DNA of 54,138 nucleotides. Origin: a virus. Position numbers and translations under genes: made by a program. This document shows positions 47,339-53,884 of this stretch, piece after piece. Position 1 is the stretch's first letter; every line of letters begins with the position of its first letter. Below the pieces are notes generated by a model. That model made no database searches and was not told the DNA's origin. It was given only the letters and a program-made list of their open reading frames with translations. Location of the stretch: the IMG/VR virus record IMGVR_UViG_3300031539_000042, positions 1 to 54,138 of that record. One strand, written 5' to 3'.

Positions 47339-47461
47339 TTAAAGAGCTATACCACAATTAGCTGAAATTTTTGCAGTTTTAGTAAAAGCATCTGCAAGTA
47401 ATTTAATTTCCTTATCTGTAAATTGTTTTTTTAAGTTTTTAAATTTATTATATTTTTTCAT
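47339..47461 (-). CDS. Hypothetical 40-residue protein
   Basis: Begins MKKYNKFKNLKKQFTDKEIK, basic then helical. Its ATG overlaps the upstream stop by 4 bp, supporting translation. The 88 bp to element E2 contain no other gene. Family unknown. Confidence 0.45.
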   Translation of the reverse strand: MKKYNKFKNLKKQFTDKEIKLLADAFTKTAKISANCGIAL

Positions 47462-47625
47462 ACTTCCAACTCCAATTTTACATTACATTTTTTACAAATG
47501 CAATGCAATACTACCTTTTCTATACCATATTTCAATTCAGTTGTAAATTTTATATTTTCACTTCCAATGTAAAAATCTTGCTTGCATTTGGGACAATTTA
47601 TTTTAAGTCTTTTTATGTATCTCAT
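47458..47625 (-). CDS. Small zinc-ribbon protein (55 residues)
   Basis: CPKC near residues 11-14 and CICKKC near 42-47, with beta strands between: a typical ribbon. The ATG lies six bases after the T-run of a strong terminator hairpin. Function unknown. Confidence 0.55.
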   Translation of the reverse strand: MRYIKRLKINCPKCKQDFYIGSENIKFTTELKYGIEKVVLHCICKKCNVKLELEV

Positions 47626-47630
47626 AAAAT

Positions 47631-47654
47631 AAAAAAAGCAGGCACTAACCTGCT
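47631..47654 (-). terminator. Intrinsic terminator
   Basis: On the minus strand AGCAGG, loop TTAGTG, CCTGCT, then TTTTTT: a perfect 6-bp hairpin followed by a T-run, the classical intrinsic terminator. It would separate the early small-gene transcript from the genes leading to the terminase. Confidence 0.8.
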
Positions 47655-47731
47655 AAAGTTAAATATGTTTTTTTTAAAAATATTTTTATTATAAAAAATA
47701 TTCATATTAATATTCTAGTAAATTAAAAGGG

Positions 47732-47971
47732 TTATATCAACTCTTTTAGTTTTTCTATCAAACAATGTATGCAATACTGCTGTTCTACGCATCTGTTGCT
47801 TTTGGCATAATTTAATCTTTTGTTTATCCAAGTTCCATTTTCATTTGTAACTGATAAACGAAAAGTATCAGGGTTCTTTATGTTAATATGAGCTTTTGCT
47901 ATTTTAGGCTCTATACTTTCATCGCTTAAAATATCCCCGCAAATATCGCATTTATATATTATAATTTTCAT
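47732..47971 (-). CDS. Small zinc-binding protein (79 residues)
   Basis: Begins MKIIIYKCDICGDILSDESI with CDIC, and CIHC near the C-terminus: two distant Cys pairs of a ribbon with a beta-sheet between. Last gene before the terminator at 47631-47654. Function unknown. Confidence 0.55.
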   Translation of the reverse strand: MKIIIYKCDICGDILSDESIEPKIAKAHINIKNPDTFRLSVTNENGTWINKRLNYAKSNRCVEQQYCIHCLIEKLKELI

Positions 47972-47974
47972 AAT

Positions 47975-48172
47975 TTAATCCTCCGTTTTATAACTTATTT
48001 TATACTTACCGCTTGAAAAATCTAAAGTTCCATCTATGTTATATTTGCAATTAATAACTATAGGATTTATTCTTATAGATAAAAAGATTATATATGTTGC
48101 AAAAAAAGTTACCAATGCTACGAGTAAATTAAGCATAATAATTTCTTTTTTAGTTTGTATAAATATTTTCAT
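47975..48172 (-). CDS. Small membrane protein (65 residues)
   Basis: One membrane helix (LNLLVALVTFFATYIIFLSI, about 14-33) after a short charged start, then a small beta-rich outer part. Function unknown; its start abuts the upstream gene's stop. Confidence 0.5.
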   Translation of the reverse strand: MKIFIQTKKEIIMLNLLVALVTFFATYIIFLSIRINPIVINCKYNIDGTLDFSSGKYKISYKTED

Positions 48173-48173
48173 T

Positions 48174-48383
48174 TCACTCCCCGTATTTATCTATGCAGGC
48201 TTGTGGGCGTTTACTTTTACCATTCTCTGTTTCTAACCAAATTATATTATCTTTAGTACTCAATGCTTTACAAGCCATACCCATTCGCTCCGATGTTTTC
48301 CAAAGCATAAGACAAATGCAATCTGTCGTATCTTCCATTTCACAATACTTCGGGTCTTTTAGCTTAAACTTTATTGTTGGCAT
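48174..48383 (-). CDS. Hypothetical 69-residue protein
   Basis: Begins MPTIKFKLKDPKYCEMEDTT with several Cys residues (CDCICL-type spacing absent; C14, C22, C24 approximately) and GKSKRPQACIDKYGE at the end. Overlaps the upstream gene by 20 bp. Family unknown. Confidence 0.5.
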   Translation of the reverse strand: MPTIKFKLKDPKYCEMEDTTDCICLMLWKTSERMGMACKALSTKDNIIWLETENGKSKRPQACIDKYGE

Positions 48384-48633
48384 CTAACACCTCAATCATC
48401 ATAAGTTCCTTGTGATAAGTTACTTTATTCATTTTCTTATTTGGATTTAATTCTAAAACTTTACGCCAAAATTTAGTGCGTGCTTTTTCTGCATCTATAG
48501 CACACTTCCTTGCCTTTCTAAACCCAAAATATTGCTCCACATAGCTTTCTTTCAAAATATTAAGGGATTCGTATTCGCACCAAATATCGTGTACCTCTTC
48601 GGGAATACTAAACATATTTTCCTTTTTTTTCAT
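48364..48633 (-). CDS. Hypothetical helical protein (89 residues)
   Basis: Begins MKKKENMFSIPEEVHDIWCE and is helical and basic (GFRKARKCAIDAEKARTKFW). Coupled to the upstream gene by a 4-bp overlap. Family unknown. Confidence 0.5.
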   Translation of the reverse strand: MKKKENMFSIPEEVHDIWCEYESLNILKESYVEQYFGFRKARKCAIDAEKARTKFWRKVLELNPNKKMNKVTYHKELMMIEVLDANNKV

Positions 48634-48956
48634 TCCTTACCTCCGTTAACTTTAGTGTGTTTTCTATTTAATGATACAATTCTAGCTTCCTTAAATTTAT
48701 GCGTTTCAAATACAATTTCAAATAGTGTAGGTTTAACTTTAGAAAATCCAATTATAGTTTCAACTTTTGTAAGTTCAGTTTCAACTGTTTTAGTTGGGAT
48801 TTTACCATTGGTAATAGTTGCTTTTGGAAAATTTACATCTTTAGCAATAAAAGTAAAATATGGTTCACTATCATTACTACAATCTTTTTTAAATAAATAT
48901 TCAAAATACTTTTTTATATCTCTAAAAAATTCCTTAAATAATAAAAAATAATTCAT
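48630..48956 (-). CDS. Hypothetical 108-residue protein
   Basis: Begins MNYFLLFKEFFRDIKKYFEY, then a Lys/Thr-rich beta part (GKIPTKTVETELTKVETIIG). Coupled on both sides by 4-bp overlaps. Family unknown. Confidence 0.5.
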   Translation of the reverse strand: MNYFLLFKEFFRDIKKYFEYLFKKDCSNDSEPYFTFIAKDVNFPKATITNGKIPTKTVETELTKVETIIGFSKVKPTLFEIVFETHKFKEARIVSLNRKHTKVNGGKE

Positions 48957-49153
48957 TCCTTACCTCCGTTTTTTAAATTTCCCTGACTATCTAAAAAGAA
49001 AGTAGTTTGACCAGATATTTTTTTGTTGCTTTTGTTTACAAAATCTAGCTGGATATAACTATATGTATGCCTATAATTTTTAATTATTTCAGCTATGTTT
49101 GTTGCTAAATTGTATTCTAGTCCGTTTTTTTTATTGTTGTTTTCGTTTTGCAT
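48953..49153 (-). CDS. Hypothetical 66-residue protein
   Basis: Begins MQNENNNKKNGLEYNLATNI and ends FFLDSQGNLKNGGKE. The same ending (GGKE, from the shared GGAGGTAAGGAATGA overlap sequence) occurs in the next gene, an effect of the ribosome-site overlap. Family unknown. Confidence 0.45.
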   Translation of the reverse strand: MQNENNNKKNGLEYNLATNIAEIIKNYRHTYSYIQLDFVNKSNKKISGQTTFFLDSQGNLKNGGKE

Positions 49154-49271
49154 AAAACCCCTTTCCTTTGCATTTTTCGCAATTATGCTCTATATGTTTT
49201 TTATCAAAATATTTCCCCCGCCCATCGCAAATCTCGCATTTAATAGAGCATATTTTATTTTTTGTTTTCAT
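49131..49271 (-). CDS. DnaJ-type zinc-motif protein (46 residues)
   Basis: Contains CEICDGRG and CEKCKGKG, two CxxCxGxG motifs of the DnaJ central zinc domain, in a protein of only 46 residues (ATG at 49271). Similar mini-proteins are common in phages. Overlaps both neighbours, fitting a tight operon. Possibly binds one zinc ion; function unknown. Confidence 0.6.
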   Translation of the reverse strand: MKTKNKICSIKCEICDGRGKYFDKKHIEHNCEKCKGKGFYAKRKQQ

Positions 49272-49473
49272 TGATTACCTCAAAATTATTTCTTCCGATA
49301 TATTCCATATCGTGAAAAGTAGTTAAAAGTCCACTATTTAATTTAATCAAATATTCGTGTTCGGTTTTAATAACAATACCTATTTTATCCCATTTTTTAA
49401 TTTTATCCCCTACGCAAATAGGGTTATTATTTTTATCTTTATATCCTGTGTCAATCTTTGTTTTCAGTCCCAT
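49255..49473 (-). CDS. Small beta-barrel-like (YopX-like) protein
   Basis: 72 residues: GYKDKNNNPICVGDKIKKWD followed by strands (IGIVIKTEHEYLIKLNSG). The D-x-N-G/N-x-x-I-x-x-GD pattern resembles the core of the YopX-type phage proteins. Overlaps neighbours on both sides. Function unknown. Confidence 0.5.
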   Translation of the reverse strand: MGLKTKIDTGYKDKNNNPICVGDKIKKWDKIGIVIKTEHEYLIKLNSGLLTTFHDMEYIGRNNFEVINENKK

Positions 49474-49612
49474 TTTTAGTCTCCTTTTTAGTTGTTGTGA
49501 TACCTATTTTAATACCACAACAACAAGTGGCAAGAATATCGTATTTTTCGTTATCATTGCTTGACAACATATTGATAGTTTCTGTTATTGATTTTTTACA
49601 ACAAAATTTCAT
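49451..49612 (-). CDS. Cys-rich 53-residue protein
   Basis: The ATG is at 49612. MKFCCKKSITETINMLSSND followed by CCCGIK near residue 34: two Cys clusters that may bind metal. Overlaps the next gene by 23 bp. Function unknown. Confidence 0.45.
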   Translation of the reverse strand: MKFCCKKSITETINMLSSNDNEKYDILATCCCGIKIGITTTKKETKNGTENKD

Positions 49613-49646
49613 CTAACCACCTCCGCCTTATCAGCCATCAGTCCTC

Positions 49647-49823
49647 CTAAACATAAAATGGTTCAGTCATATAACCACAATTGCAACTATAATAACACAT
49701 AGGCTCTTCACAATCTCCTTTTAGCATCATTTCATTTTTGCATTTTGGACAAAATTGTATGTTTTTTTCATAATCTTTTTTTATTTTTATACTTTCTTCA
49801 TTGAAAGCAATTAATTTATCCAT
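49647..49823 (-). CDS. Small zinc-ribbon protein (58 residues)
   Basis: The start at 49823 (MDKLIAFNEESIKIKKDYEK) has GGAGG just upstream; a longer frame to 49838 does not. CPKC and CNCGY pairs give a ribbon. Function unknown. Confidence 0.5.
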   Translation of the reverse strand: MDKLIAFNEESIKIKKDYEKNIQFCPKCKNEMMLKGDCEEPMCYYSCNCGYMTEPFYV

Positions 49824-49855
49824 AAGTCCTCCGTACAATCATACCTAAAAGCAAC

Positions 49856-49924
49856 CCTCGTTTAAAAACTCTTCAAACTTTTTATGACTGTCAATCAAAG
49901 AATGCATATGGTCTTGTGTCATTT
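49856..49924. repeat. Mosaic duplicate of two neighbouring genes' ends
   Basis: Bases 49856-49899 copy the 3' end of the VRR-NUC gene (50142-50185, one mismatch). Bases 49903-49924 copy the start of the 58-residue gene (50886-50907). A few bases further on, TTTTTTCAGTCCCAT resembles the start of the gene at 49473. The gap between 49824 and 49960 thus looks like a recombination scar with at most a 21-codon ORF. Confidence 0.7.
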
Positions 49925-49960
49925 AGTTTTATCATCCCAGTTTTTTTCAGTCCCATTGTT

Positions 49961-50134
49961 TCACTCCTTAATTTTCTTAAATCTTTTTACGACATCAGCA
50001 TAAAATTCTTCCCCATACATACAATTTTTATTTACAGTCATTTTTTTGCCACATAACTTGCAAATTCTTTTCACTTTATTATCTGAAACATTTACAAATG
50101 AACTATAAATCCAAATATGTTTATATTTTTTCAT
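49961..50134 (-). CDS. Small zinc-binding protein (57 residues)
   Basis: The ATG is at 50134. MKKYKHIWIYSSFVNVSDNK, with CKLCGKKM and a lone later Cys, like the C-terminal ribbon of small phage proteins. Overlaps the VRR-NUC end by 4 bp. Function unknown. Confidence 0.5.
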   Translation of the reverse strand: MKKYKHIWIYSSFVNVSDNKVKRICKLCGKKMTVNKNCMYGEEFYADVVKRFKKIKE

Positions 50135-50526
50135 TTTTTCACCTCGCTTAAAAACTCTTCAAACTTTTTATGACTGTCAATCAAAATATATGGCAACCCC
50201 TCTTTCTCTACTTCTGATTGGAAGTGCTTTTGCTCGTTTGATTGTACTCCGCCTGCTTTAGCAATTATTCTCTTACCTGTTTTATCGCTTATTTTGTACT
50301 CTGTGGGGGTTTTTATCTCAACGAAGTACACTTTGCCATTGCTGACTACAACAAGGTCGCTAGCACCAGTCATAAGTCCTTCTCTTTTAAGATATGCCAT
50401 AAGAAAAAATCTTTGTTTATAGGGTATTTTTGAAAGTAAACTTTGGCTATTCGGCACTGCAAAAACAAAGATATTCATTCGTTTTAAAGTATTTACTATA
50501 TTGACTTGAAAATCGTGTTCTGTCAT
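50131..50526 (-). CDS. VRR-NUC domain nuclease
   Basis: 131 residues of the VRR-NUC (PD-(D/E)XK) family: LMTGASDLVVV with Asp57, YFVEIKTP with Glu70 and Lys72, and QSNEQKHF with Gln95/Gln99. Stand-alone small VRR-NUC proteins are common in phages and are thought to act on branched DNA such as Holliday junctions. Coupled to neighbours by 4-bp overlaps. Confidence 0.88.
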   Translation of the reverse strand: MTEHDFQVNIVNTLKRMNIFVFAVPNSQSLLSKIPYKQRFFLMAYLKREGLMTGASDLVVVSNGKVYFVEIKTPTEYKISDKTGKRIIAKAGGVQSNEQKHFQSEVEKEGLPYILIDSHKKFEEFLSEVKK

Positions 50527-50732
50527 TTTAGTTTATCCTTTGCAAGTTTTCTACACTGCGGGCATATTTCACTGTGTTTGCAAATTTTCGGCACAAAAAT
50601 ATAATCCATTGCAAAATCAAGCTCATTATCGCAAACAGAAGTATGTTTTTTAAAATAATGCCAAATACCGTGTAAACCAACAGACCAGCCAGTATGTTTA
50701 TTGTTTCCTTTAAATTTAAGTGTTTTTGTCAT
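50523..50732 (-). CDS. Small zinc-binding protein (69 residues)
   Basis: MTKTLKFKGNNKHTGWSVGL, then His/Cys residues (HYFKKHTSVC) and CKHSEICPQC near the end: a possible zinc site. Coupled to the VRR-NUC gene. Function unknown. Confidence 0.55.
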   Translation of the reverse strand: MTKTLKFKGNNKHTGWSVGLHGIWHYFKKHTSVCDNELDFAMDYIFVPKICKHSEICPQCRKLAKDKLK

Positions 50733-50905
50733 TTTATCTCTATCCCCTTTGCTATTTTTTCAAATTCCTTGCATTTTTCTAAAAGTTCTTTTGCAATTTT
50801 GATATTTTTTAAAATATTAACATAGTTTTTTTTAAAATCTGTAACTAGCATAATTTTAGTTGTGTCTAGCAAATCAATTAAAGACTGCATATGGTCTTGT
50901 GTCAT
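50729..50905 (-). CDS. Hypothetical helical protein (58 residues)
   Basis: Begins MTQDHMQSLIDLLDTTKIML and is helical throughout with a basic end. Start and stop overlap neighbours by 4 bp. A fragment of its 5' end is duplicated at 49903-49924. Function unknown. Confidence 0.5.
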   Translation of the reverse strand: MTQDHMQSLIDLLDTTKIMLVTDFKKNYVNILKNIKIAKELLEKCKEFEKIAKGIEIK

Positions 50906-51039
50906 TTCAATATTTCTCCCTCTACATTGAATTGCATAACAGTATCACATTTTGGACAGTCAACAATTATAAAATTATCTTGGTCTAACTCCGCTTCTAT
51001 ACTTTCTTGGCAGTTTTCGTTTAAGCATTTCAATATCAT
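50902..51039 (-). CDS. Small zinc-ribbon protein (45 residues)
   Basis: CLNENC near residues 5-10 and CPKC near 28-31 with hydrophobic strands: a compact ribbon. Coupled to both neighbours by 4-bp overlaps. Function unknown. Confidence 0.55.
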   Translation of the reverse strand: MILKCLNENCQESIEAELDQDNFIIVDCPKCDTVMQFNVEGEILK

Positions 51040-51386
51040 TTCGTTTTCTCATCAAAGTTTTTGATGTCTAATGATAATTTACTTGCAATATCAATCAATA
51101 TATTAACTAATTCTTTTGGTTTAACTTCGCCACTTCCATTTGCAAGCATTTGTATTTTGCTTAAAAAATCTCTTATTTTAATTTCTCGCACATTCTTAAA
51201 AGGGTCTTCGTCTGTTACGAAAACAGGAATTTGCTCGTAGTCTTTTATATTATAATTATTGTGATTATCAATAATATATTTATTATAACCCAAATGACTT
51301 AGTGTTTTAACCTTAAATTTATTTTTATTCATCACTTTCAAAATCTTTGTGTCAATTTCTCTTATAACCCACATTTTTTTAATCAT
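51036..51386 (-). CDS. Hypothetical 116-residue protein
   Basis: Begins MIKKMWVIREIDTKILKVMN (beta-rich first half with a small-barrel look), then a helical C-part (NILIDIASKLSLDIKNFDEK). Family unknown. Confidence 0.55.
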   Translation of the reverse strand: MIKKMWVIREIDTKILKVMNKNKFKVKTLSHLGYNKYIIDNHNNYNIKDYEQIPVFVTDEDPFKNVREIKIRDFLSKIQMLANGSGEVKPKELVNILIDIASKLSLDIKNFDEKTK

Positions 51387-51530
51387 TTATTCCACCACCT
51401 TAAATAAATTAAATTCCCCACAACAATGTCTATCTGCAAACTGTATAGTTGTTCCATCAGGAAAACGACCACACTCAAATTTATTAAATTTTTGATACCA
51501 GCAACAATTTAAACAGCATTCTTCTTTCAT
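51387..51530 (-). CDS. Cys-rich 47-residue protein
   Basis: The ATG is at 51530, overlapping the YopX-like gene stop by 4 bp. Six Cys: MKEECCLNCCWYQKFNKFEC and HCCGEF. The spacing (CCxxCCWY...C...CC) is reminiscent of small phage proteins that bind metal clusters. Function unknown. Confidence 0.55.
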   Translation of the reverse strand: MKEECCLNCCWYQKFNKFECGRFPDGTTIQFADRHCCGEFNLFKVVE

Positions 51531-51928
51531 TTCACTGCCTCCAAAAGTTCGGGGTTTTCAAAGCGGTTTCCAATTATTTCTAAAATTTCAGGAATTGGAT
51601 ACGAGTATCCAAAATGTATGCTATCTACTAAAAATATTTTATAACAGTCCTTTTTTTCTTTTTCAGTGAGTTGCAAATAAATATGATTTTCCACATCATC
51701 TATATTAAAATATCCCCTTAAAACATCCCCCTCATAAATCTCATTTCCGTTCTTGTCTGTTAAACCTGTAATATTTACCTTGAAATATCTTTTTAAATCA
51801 AGTTCTTTTATTTCTTCATAATGTTTAAAGAATAGTTGCCCAGTATTGTTGCAAAAAATATCTTGCCCAATTCCAGCGTCTACCCATTCTTTTTTTTCAT
51901 TATCCCAAACCTTAAATCTATTTTTCAT
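51527..51928 (-). CDS. YopX-family protein
   Basis: 133 residues from the ATG at 51928, which follows AGGAGG; the longer frame to 51991 overlaps the upstream gene. MKNRFKVWDNEKKEWVDAGI and the GLTDKNGNEIYEGDVLRGYF block are the signature of YopX proteins, common in phages of diverse hosts. Their biochemical role is unknown. Confidence 0.88.
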   Translation of the reverse strand: MKNRFKVWDNEKKEWVDAGIGQDIFCNNTGQLFFKHYEEIKELDLKRYFKVNITGLTDKNGNEIYEGDVLRGYFNIDDVENHIYLQLTEKEKKDCYKIFLVDSIHFGYSYPIPEILEIIGNRFENPELLEAVK

Positions 51929-52109
51929 TTTCAGCCTCCTTTGCCATATCCATTCCATCAGGTTCGTAGCTATCGTGGCAATTGCAATCACAATCTAAAT
52001 CAGGCTCTTCTGCGTAAGTACAATTGCATTTATCGCACTCGTAATCGCTTTCAGGCGGGTTTATCATAACACTTGTGTTGCCGAAATTTCCGTAGTTTAA
52101 GTATGCCAT
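51918..52109 (-). CDS. Cys-rich acidic protein (63 residues)
   Basis: The start at 52109 follows GGAAAGG. YECDKCNCTY and DLDCDCNCHD give clustered Cys and Asp residues that may bind metal. The longer frame to 52259 lies inside the upstream gene and is unlikely. Function unknown. Confidence 0.5.
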   Translation of the reverse strand: MAYLNYGNFGNTSVMINPPESDYECDKCNCTYAEEPDLDCDCNCHDSYEPDGMDMAKEAENEK

Positions 52110-52110
52110 T

Positions 52111-52623
52111 TTATTTGTTACCTTTCCACTTAAATTGTTTAAAAAACTTATTGTTTGGAAAAAAACAAAGATTACAAAAATGAATGCCAATCGTTTTTTG
52201 TATATATATAAATAAAAATCTAAACTCAATATGACAAAGTCTACATTCGCATACATCACTTGGATGTCCGTAACATCTATCTCTAGGACTGCGATTATCT
52301 ATCTGTAAACAAAAAAATCTTTTCCAGATATATATATTAAATTTAGGTATACTTTCAATAATATTTTTTTTTAATTTAGTAAGAAAATATCTTATATATC
52401 CCCCAGCAAAAATATAAATTTCCTCTTTCCCACATACAGCAATTTCGGGAAAATGTTCGTAACCACAATAAACACAATTCTGTTTAATCATTTTTGGCAA
52501 AATGGGAATATTTTTTCCACAATTAATACAAAATAAAGTAACTGCTGGTAATTTTCTAAATTCAAACAAGTATTTTATTTCTTTACCTGTTTTTAAAACA
52601 AAACAAATAAGTCTTTTTATCAT
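52111..52623 (-). CDS. Zinc-ribbon-containing 170-residue protein
   Basis: The start at 52623 (MIKRLICFVLKTGKEIKYLF) overlaps the upstream stop by 4 bp; a 179-residue frame to 52650 is less likely. It has Cys pairs CINCGK, CVYCGY, CECRLC and a later CNLC, so it may hold two zinc sites. Function unknown. Confidence 0.55.
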   Translation of the reverse strand: MIKRLICFVLKTGKEIKYLFEFRKLPAVTLFCINCGKNIPILPKMIKQNCVYCGYEHFPEIAVCGKEEIYIFAGGYIRYFLTKLKKNIIESIPKFNIYIWKRFFCLQIDNRSPRDRCYGHPSDVCECRLCHIEFRFLFIYIQKTIGIHFCNLCFFPNNKFFKQFKWKGNK

Positions 52624-53021
52624 TTTAAATACCCCTCTTTTTTGCACCATAGCAATAGTTGTGATAAGGCTTGTTCGGGGGATTTTTCAGACCAATAAGG
52701 ATTTAAAGCACAATCTACTCTATAAAAATTAGCCGAATATTCTGTGCCATTATCTCCATTTTGATGGGATAGTGAAAAATTATATCTAAAATCACCTTTA
52801 CAAATACTATATGGAATTTTACAAAATATCTCGTTTGTTGTGGGAGCGGGGATTGTTTTACACCTGCTTGCAAATTTTTCGCCACGAATACTTAATTCTT
52901 CAGAATTTTTAAATAACGGGTCAACAATCCACACAAAAGCAGTCTCCCCAAAGTCAATACCTGACTTTTGCAATTCTTTTGCCATTTCCAAATCTACTAC
53001 TATCTTTTCAAGTGCGGTCAT
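52620..53021 (-). CDS. Hypothetical 133-residue protein
   Basis: Begins MTALEKIVVDLEMAKELQKS, then WIVDPLFKNSEEL, FYRVDCALNPYW and a helical end (EQALSQLLLWCKKEGYLK). The first six residues, and the DNA encoding them, match the start of the next gene upstream. Family unknown. Confidence 0.55.
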   Translation of the reverse strand: MTALEKIVVDLEMAKELQKSGIDFGETAFVWIVDPLFKNSEELSIRGEKFASRCKTIPAPTTNEIFCKIPYSICKGDFRYNFSLSHQNGDNGTEYSANFYRVDCALNPYWSEKSPEQALSQLLLWCKKEGYLK

Positions 53022-53209
53022 TAGTTGTTTTCCTCCATAAATTCGTTATCAAATGGGACAAAAGTATTAATTCTAATCGCAGTGTCTGTTAGTTCAGAAT
53101 ATATCCAACCACTCGCAACCCTTGTAACTACAAATTCACTATGTTTATTTTTAAAAAACAAACTTTCGTGTAATTTTAATCCATAAATGTTTTTTTCAAG
53201 TGCGGTCAT
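53021..53209 (-). CDS. Hypothetical 62-residue protein
   Basis: The start at 53209 follows GGAGC and overlaps the upstream stop by 4 bp. MTALEKNIYGLKLHESLFFK, then beta-rich (EFVVTRVASGWIYSELTDTA). Shares its first 17 bases with the next gene, a small local duplication. Family unknown. Confidence 0.55.
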   Translation of the reverse strand: MTALEKNIYGLKLHESLFFKNKHSEFVVTRVASGWIYSELTDTAIRINTFVPFDNEFMEENN

Positions 53210-53358
53210 TTCAATTGCTCCTTTATATAATTGTTTAAACACTTATTACACATATTATCTTTTACTTTAAAACTTTTTCTTATATTGCTAACCTTTCCGC
53301 AAATTTTACATCTATAACCAAAAATGAAATTTATAAATATAGTAAAAATCCTTTTCAT
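53206..53358 (-). CDS. Small zinc-ribbon protein (50 residues)
   Basis: The start at 53358 follows GGAGGGGG. A hydrophobic start (MKRIFTIFINFIFGY), then CKICGK and CNKC, a ribbon. Overlaps neighbours by 4 bp on both sides. Function unknown. Confidence 0.55.
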   Translation of the reverse strand: MKRIFTIFINFIFGYRCKICGKVSNIRKSFKVKDNMCNKCLNNYIKEQLK

Positions 53359-53717
53359 TCCCCCTCCAGTTCTTTGAGTTTTTGCTCGCAAAATGTATTT
53401 ATTTTATCCAACGCATTACTAGCACATTTAGCTTCGTTGGAATACAATTTTCGTTCTTTCCAATAAGGGTCTTGATTTTCAAAAATAGCTTCATCAATTT
53501 TTACAATTTTTTTCAAAATATCCATATAAAGTATTTTTTCCCTCTGCTTTCCATACTCTTCTAGCTTTTCCTTGAGCCAGTTTCTTAAATTTATACCTAC
53601 CTTTTTTGAATGCTTTACTTCGTCTATATCAAACGGCACAGAGGTACAACCATACCCATCATCGTCTTCTATTTCAAAATTTTCCTCTAATTCATTAACA
53701 ATCTCATCTATCGTCAT
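53355..53717 (-). CDS. Hypothetical acidic 120-residue protein
   Basis: Begins MTIDEIVNELEENFEIEDDD; acidic first half, then a helical part with KKIVKIDEAIFENQDPYWKE. One of the longer genes of the early block. Family unknown. Confidence 0.55.
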   Translation of the reverse strand: MTIDEIVNELEENFEIEDDDGYGCTSVPFDIDEVKHSKKVGINLRNWLKEKLEEYGKQREKILYMDILKKIVKIDEAIFENQDPYWKERKLYSNEAKCASNALDKINTFCEQKLKELEGE

Positions 53718-53729
53718 TTTTTATCCTCC

Positions 53730-53864
53730 TTAATAAATTTTAGTCCATATTTCAGGTAGTTTTTCATCTGTTTTTTTTAGTTTTTCCTTTATTTCGTCTA
53801 CTTCCATTTTTGAAAAAACTGCAACGCTGTTCGCTAAAGCTTCCACTAAAAGTTCATTTGTCAT
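53730..53864 (-). CDS. Hypothetical 44-residue protein
   Basis: The ATG is at 53864. MTNELLVEALANSVAVFSKM, a short helical protein with a Lys-rich second half. Lies between the join-spanning gene and the acidic 120-residue gene. Family unknown. Confidence 0.45.
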   Translation of the reverse strand: MTNELLVEALANSVAVFSKMEVDEIKEKLKKTDEKLPEIWTKIY

Positions 53865-53884
53865 TTTTCACACTCCCTTTATTT

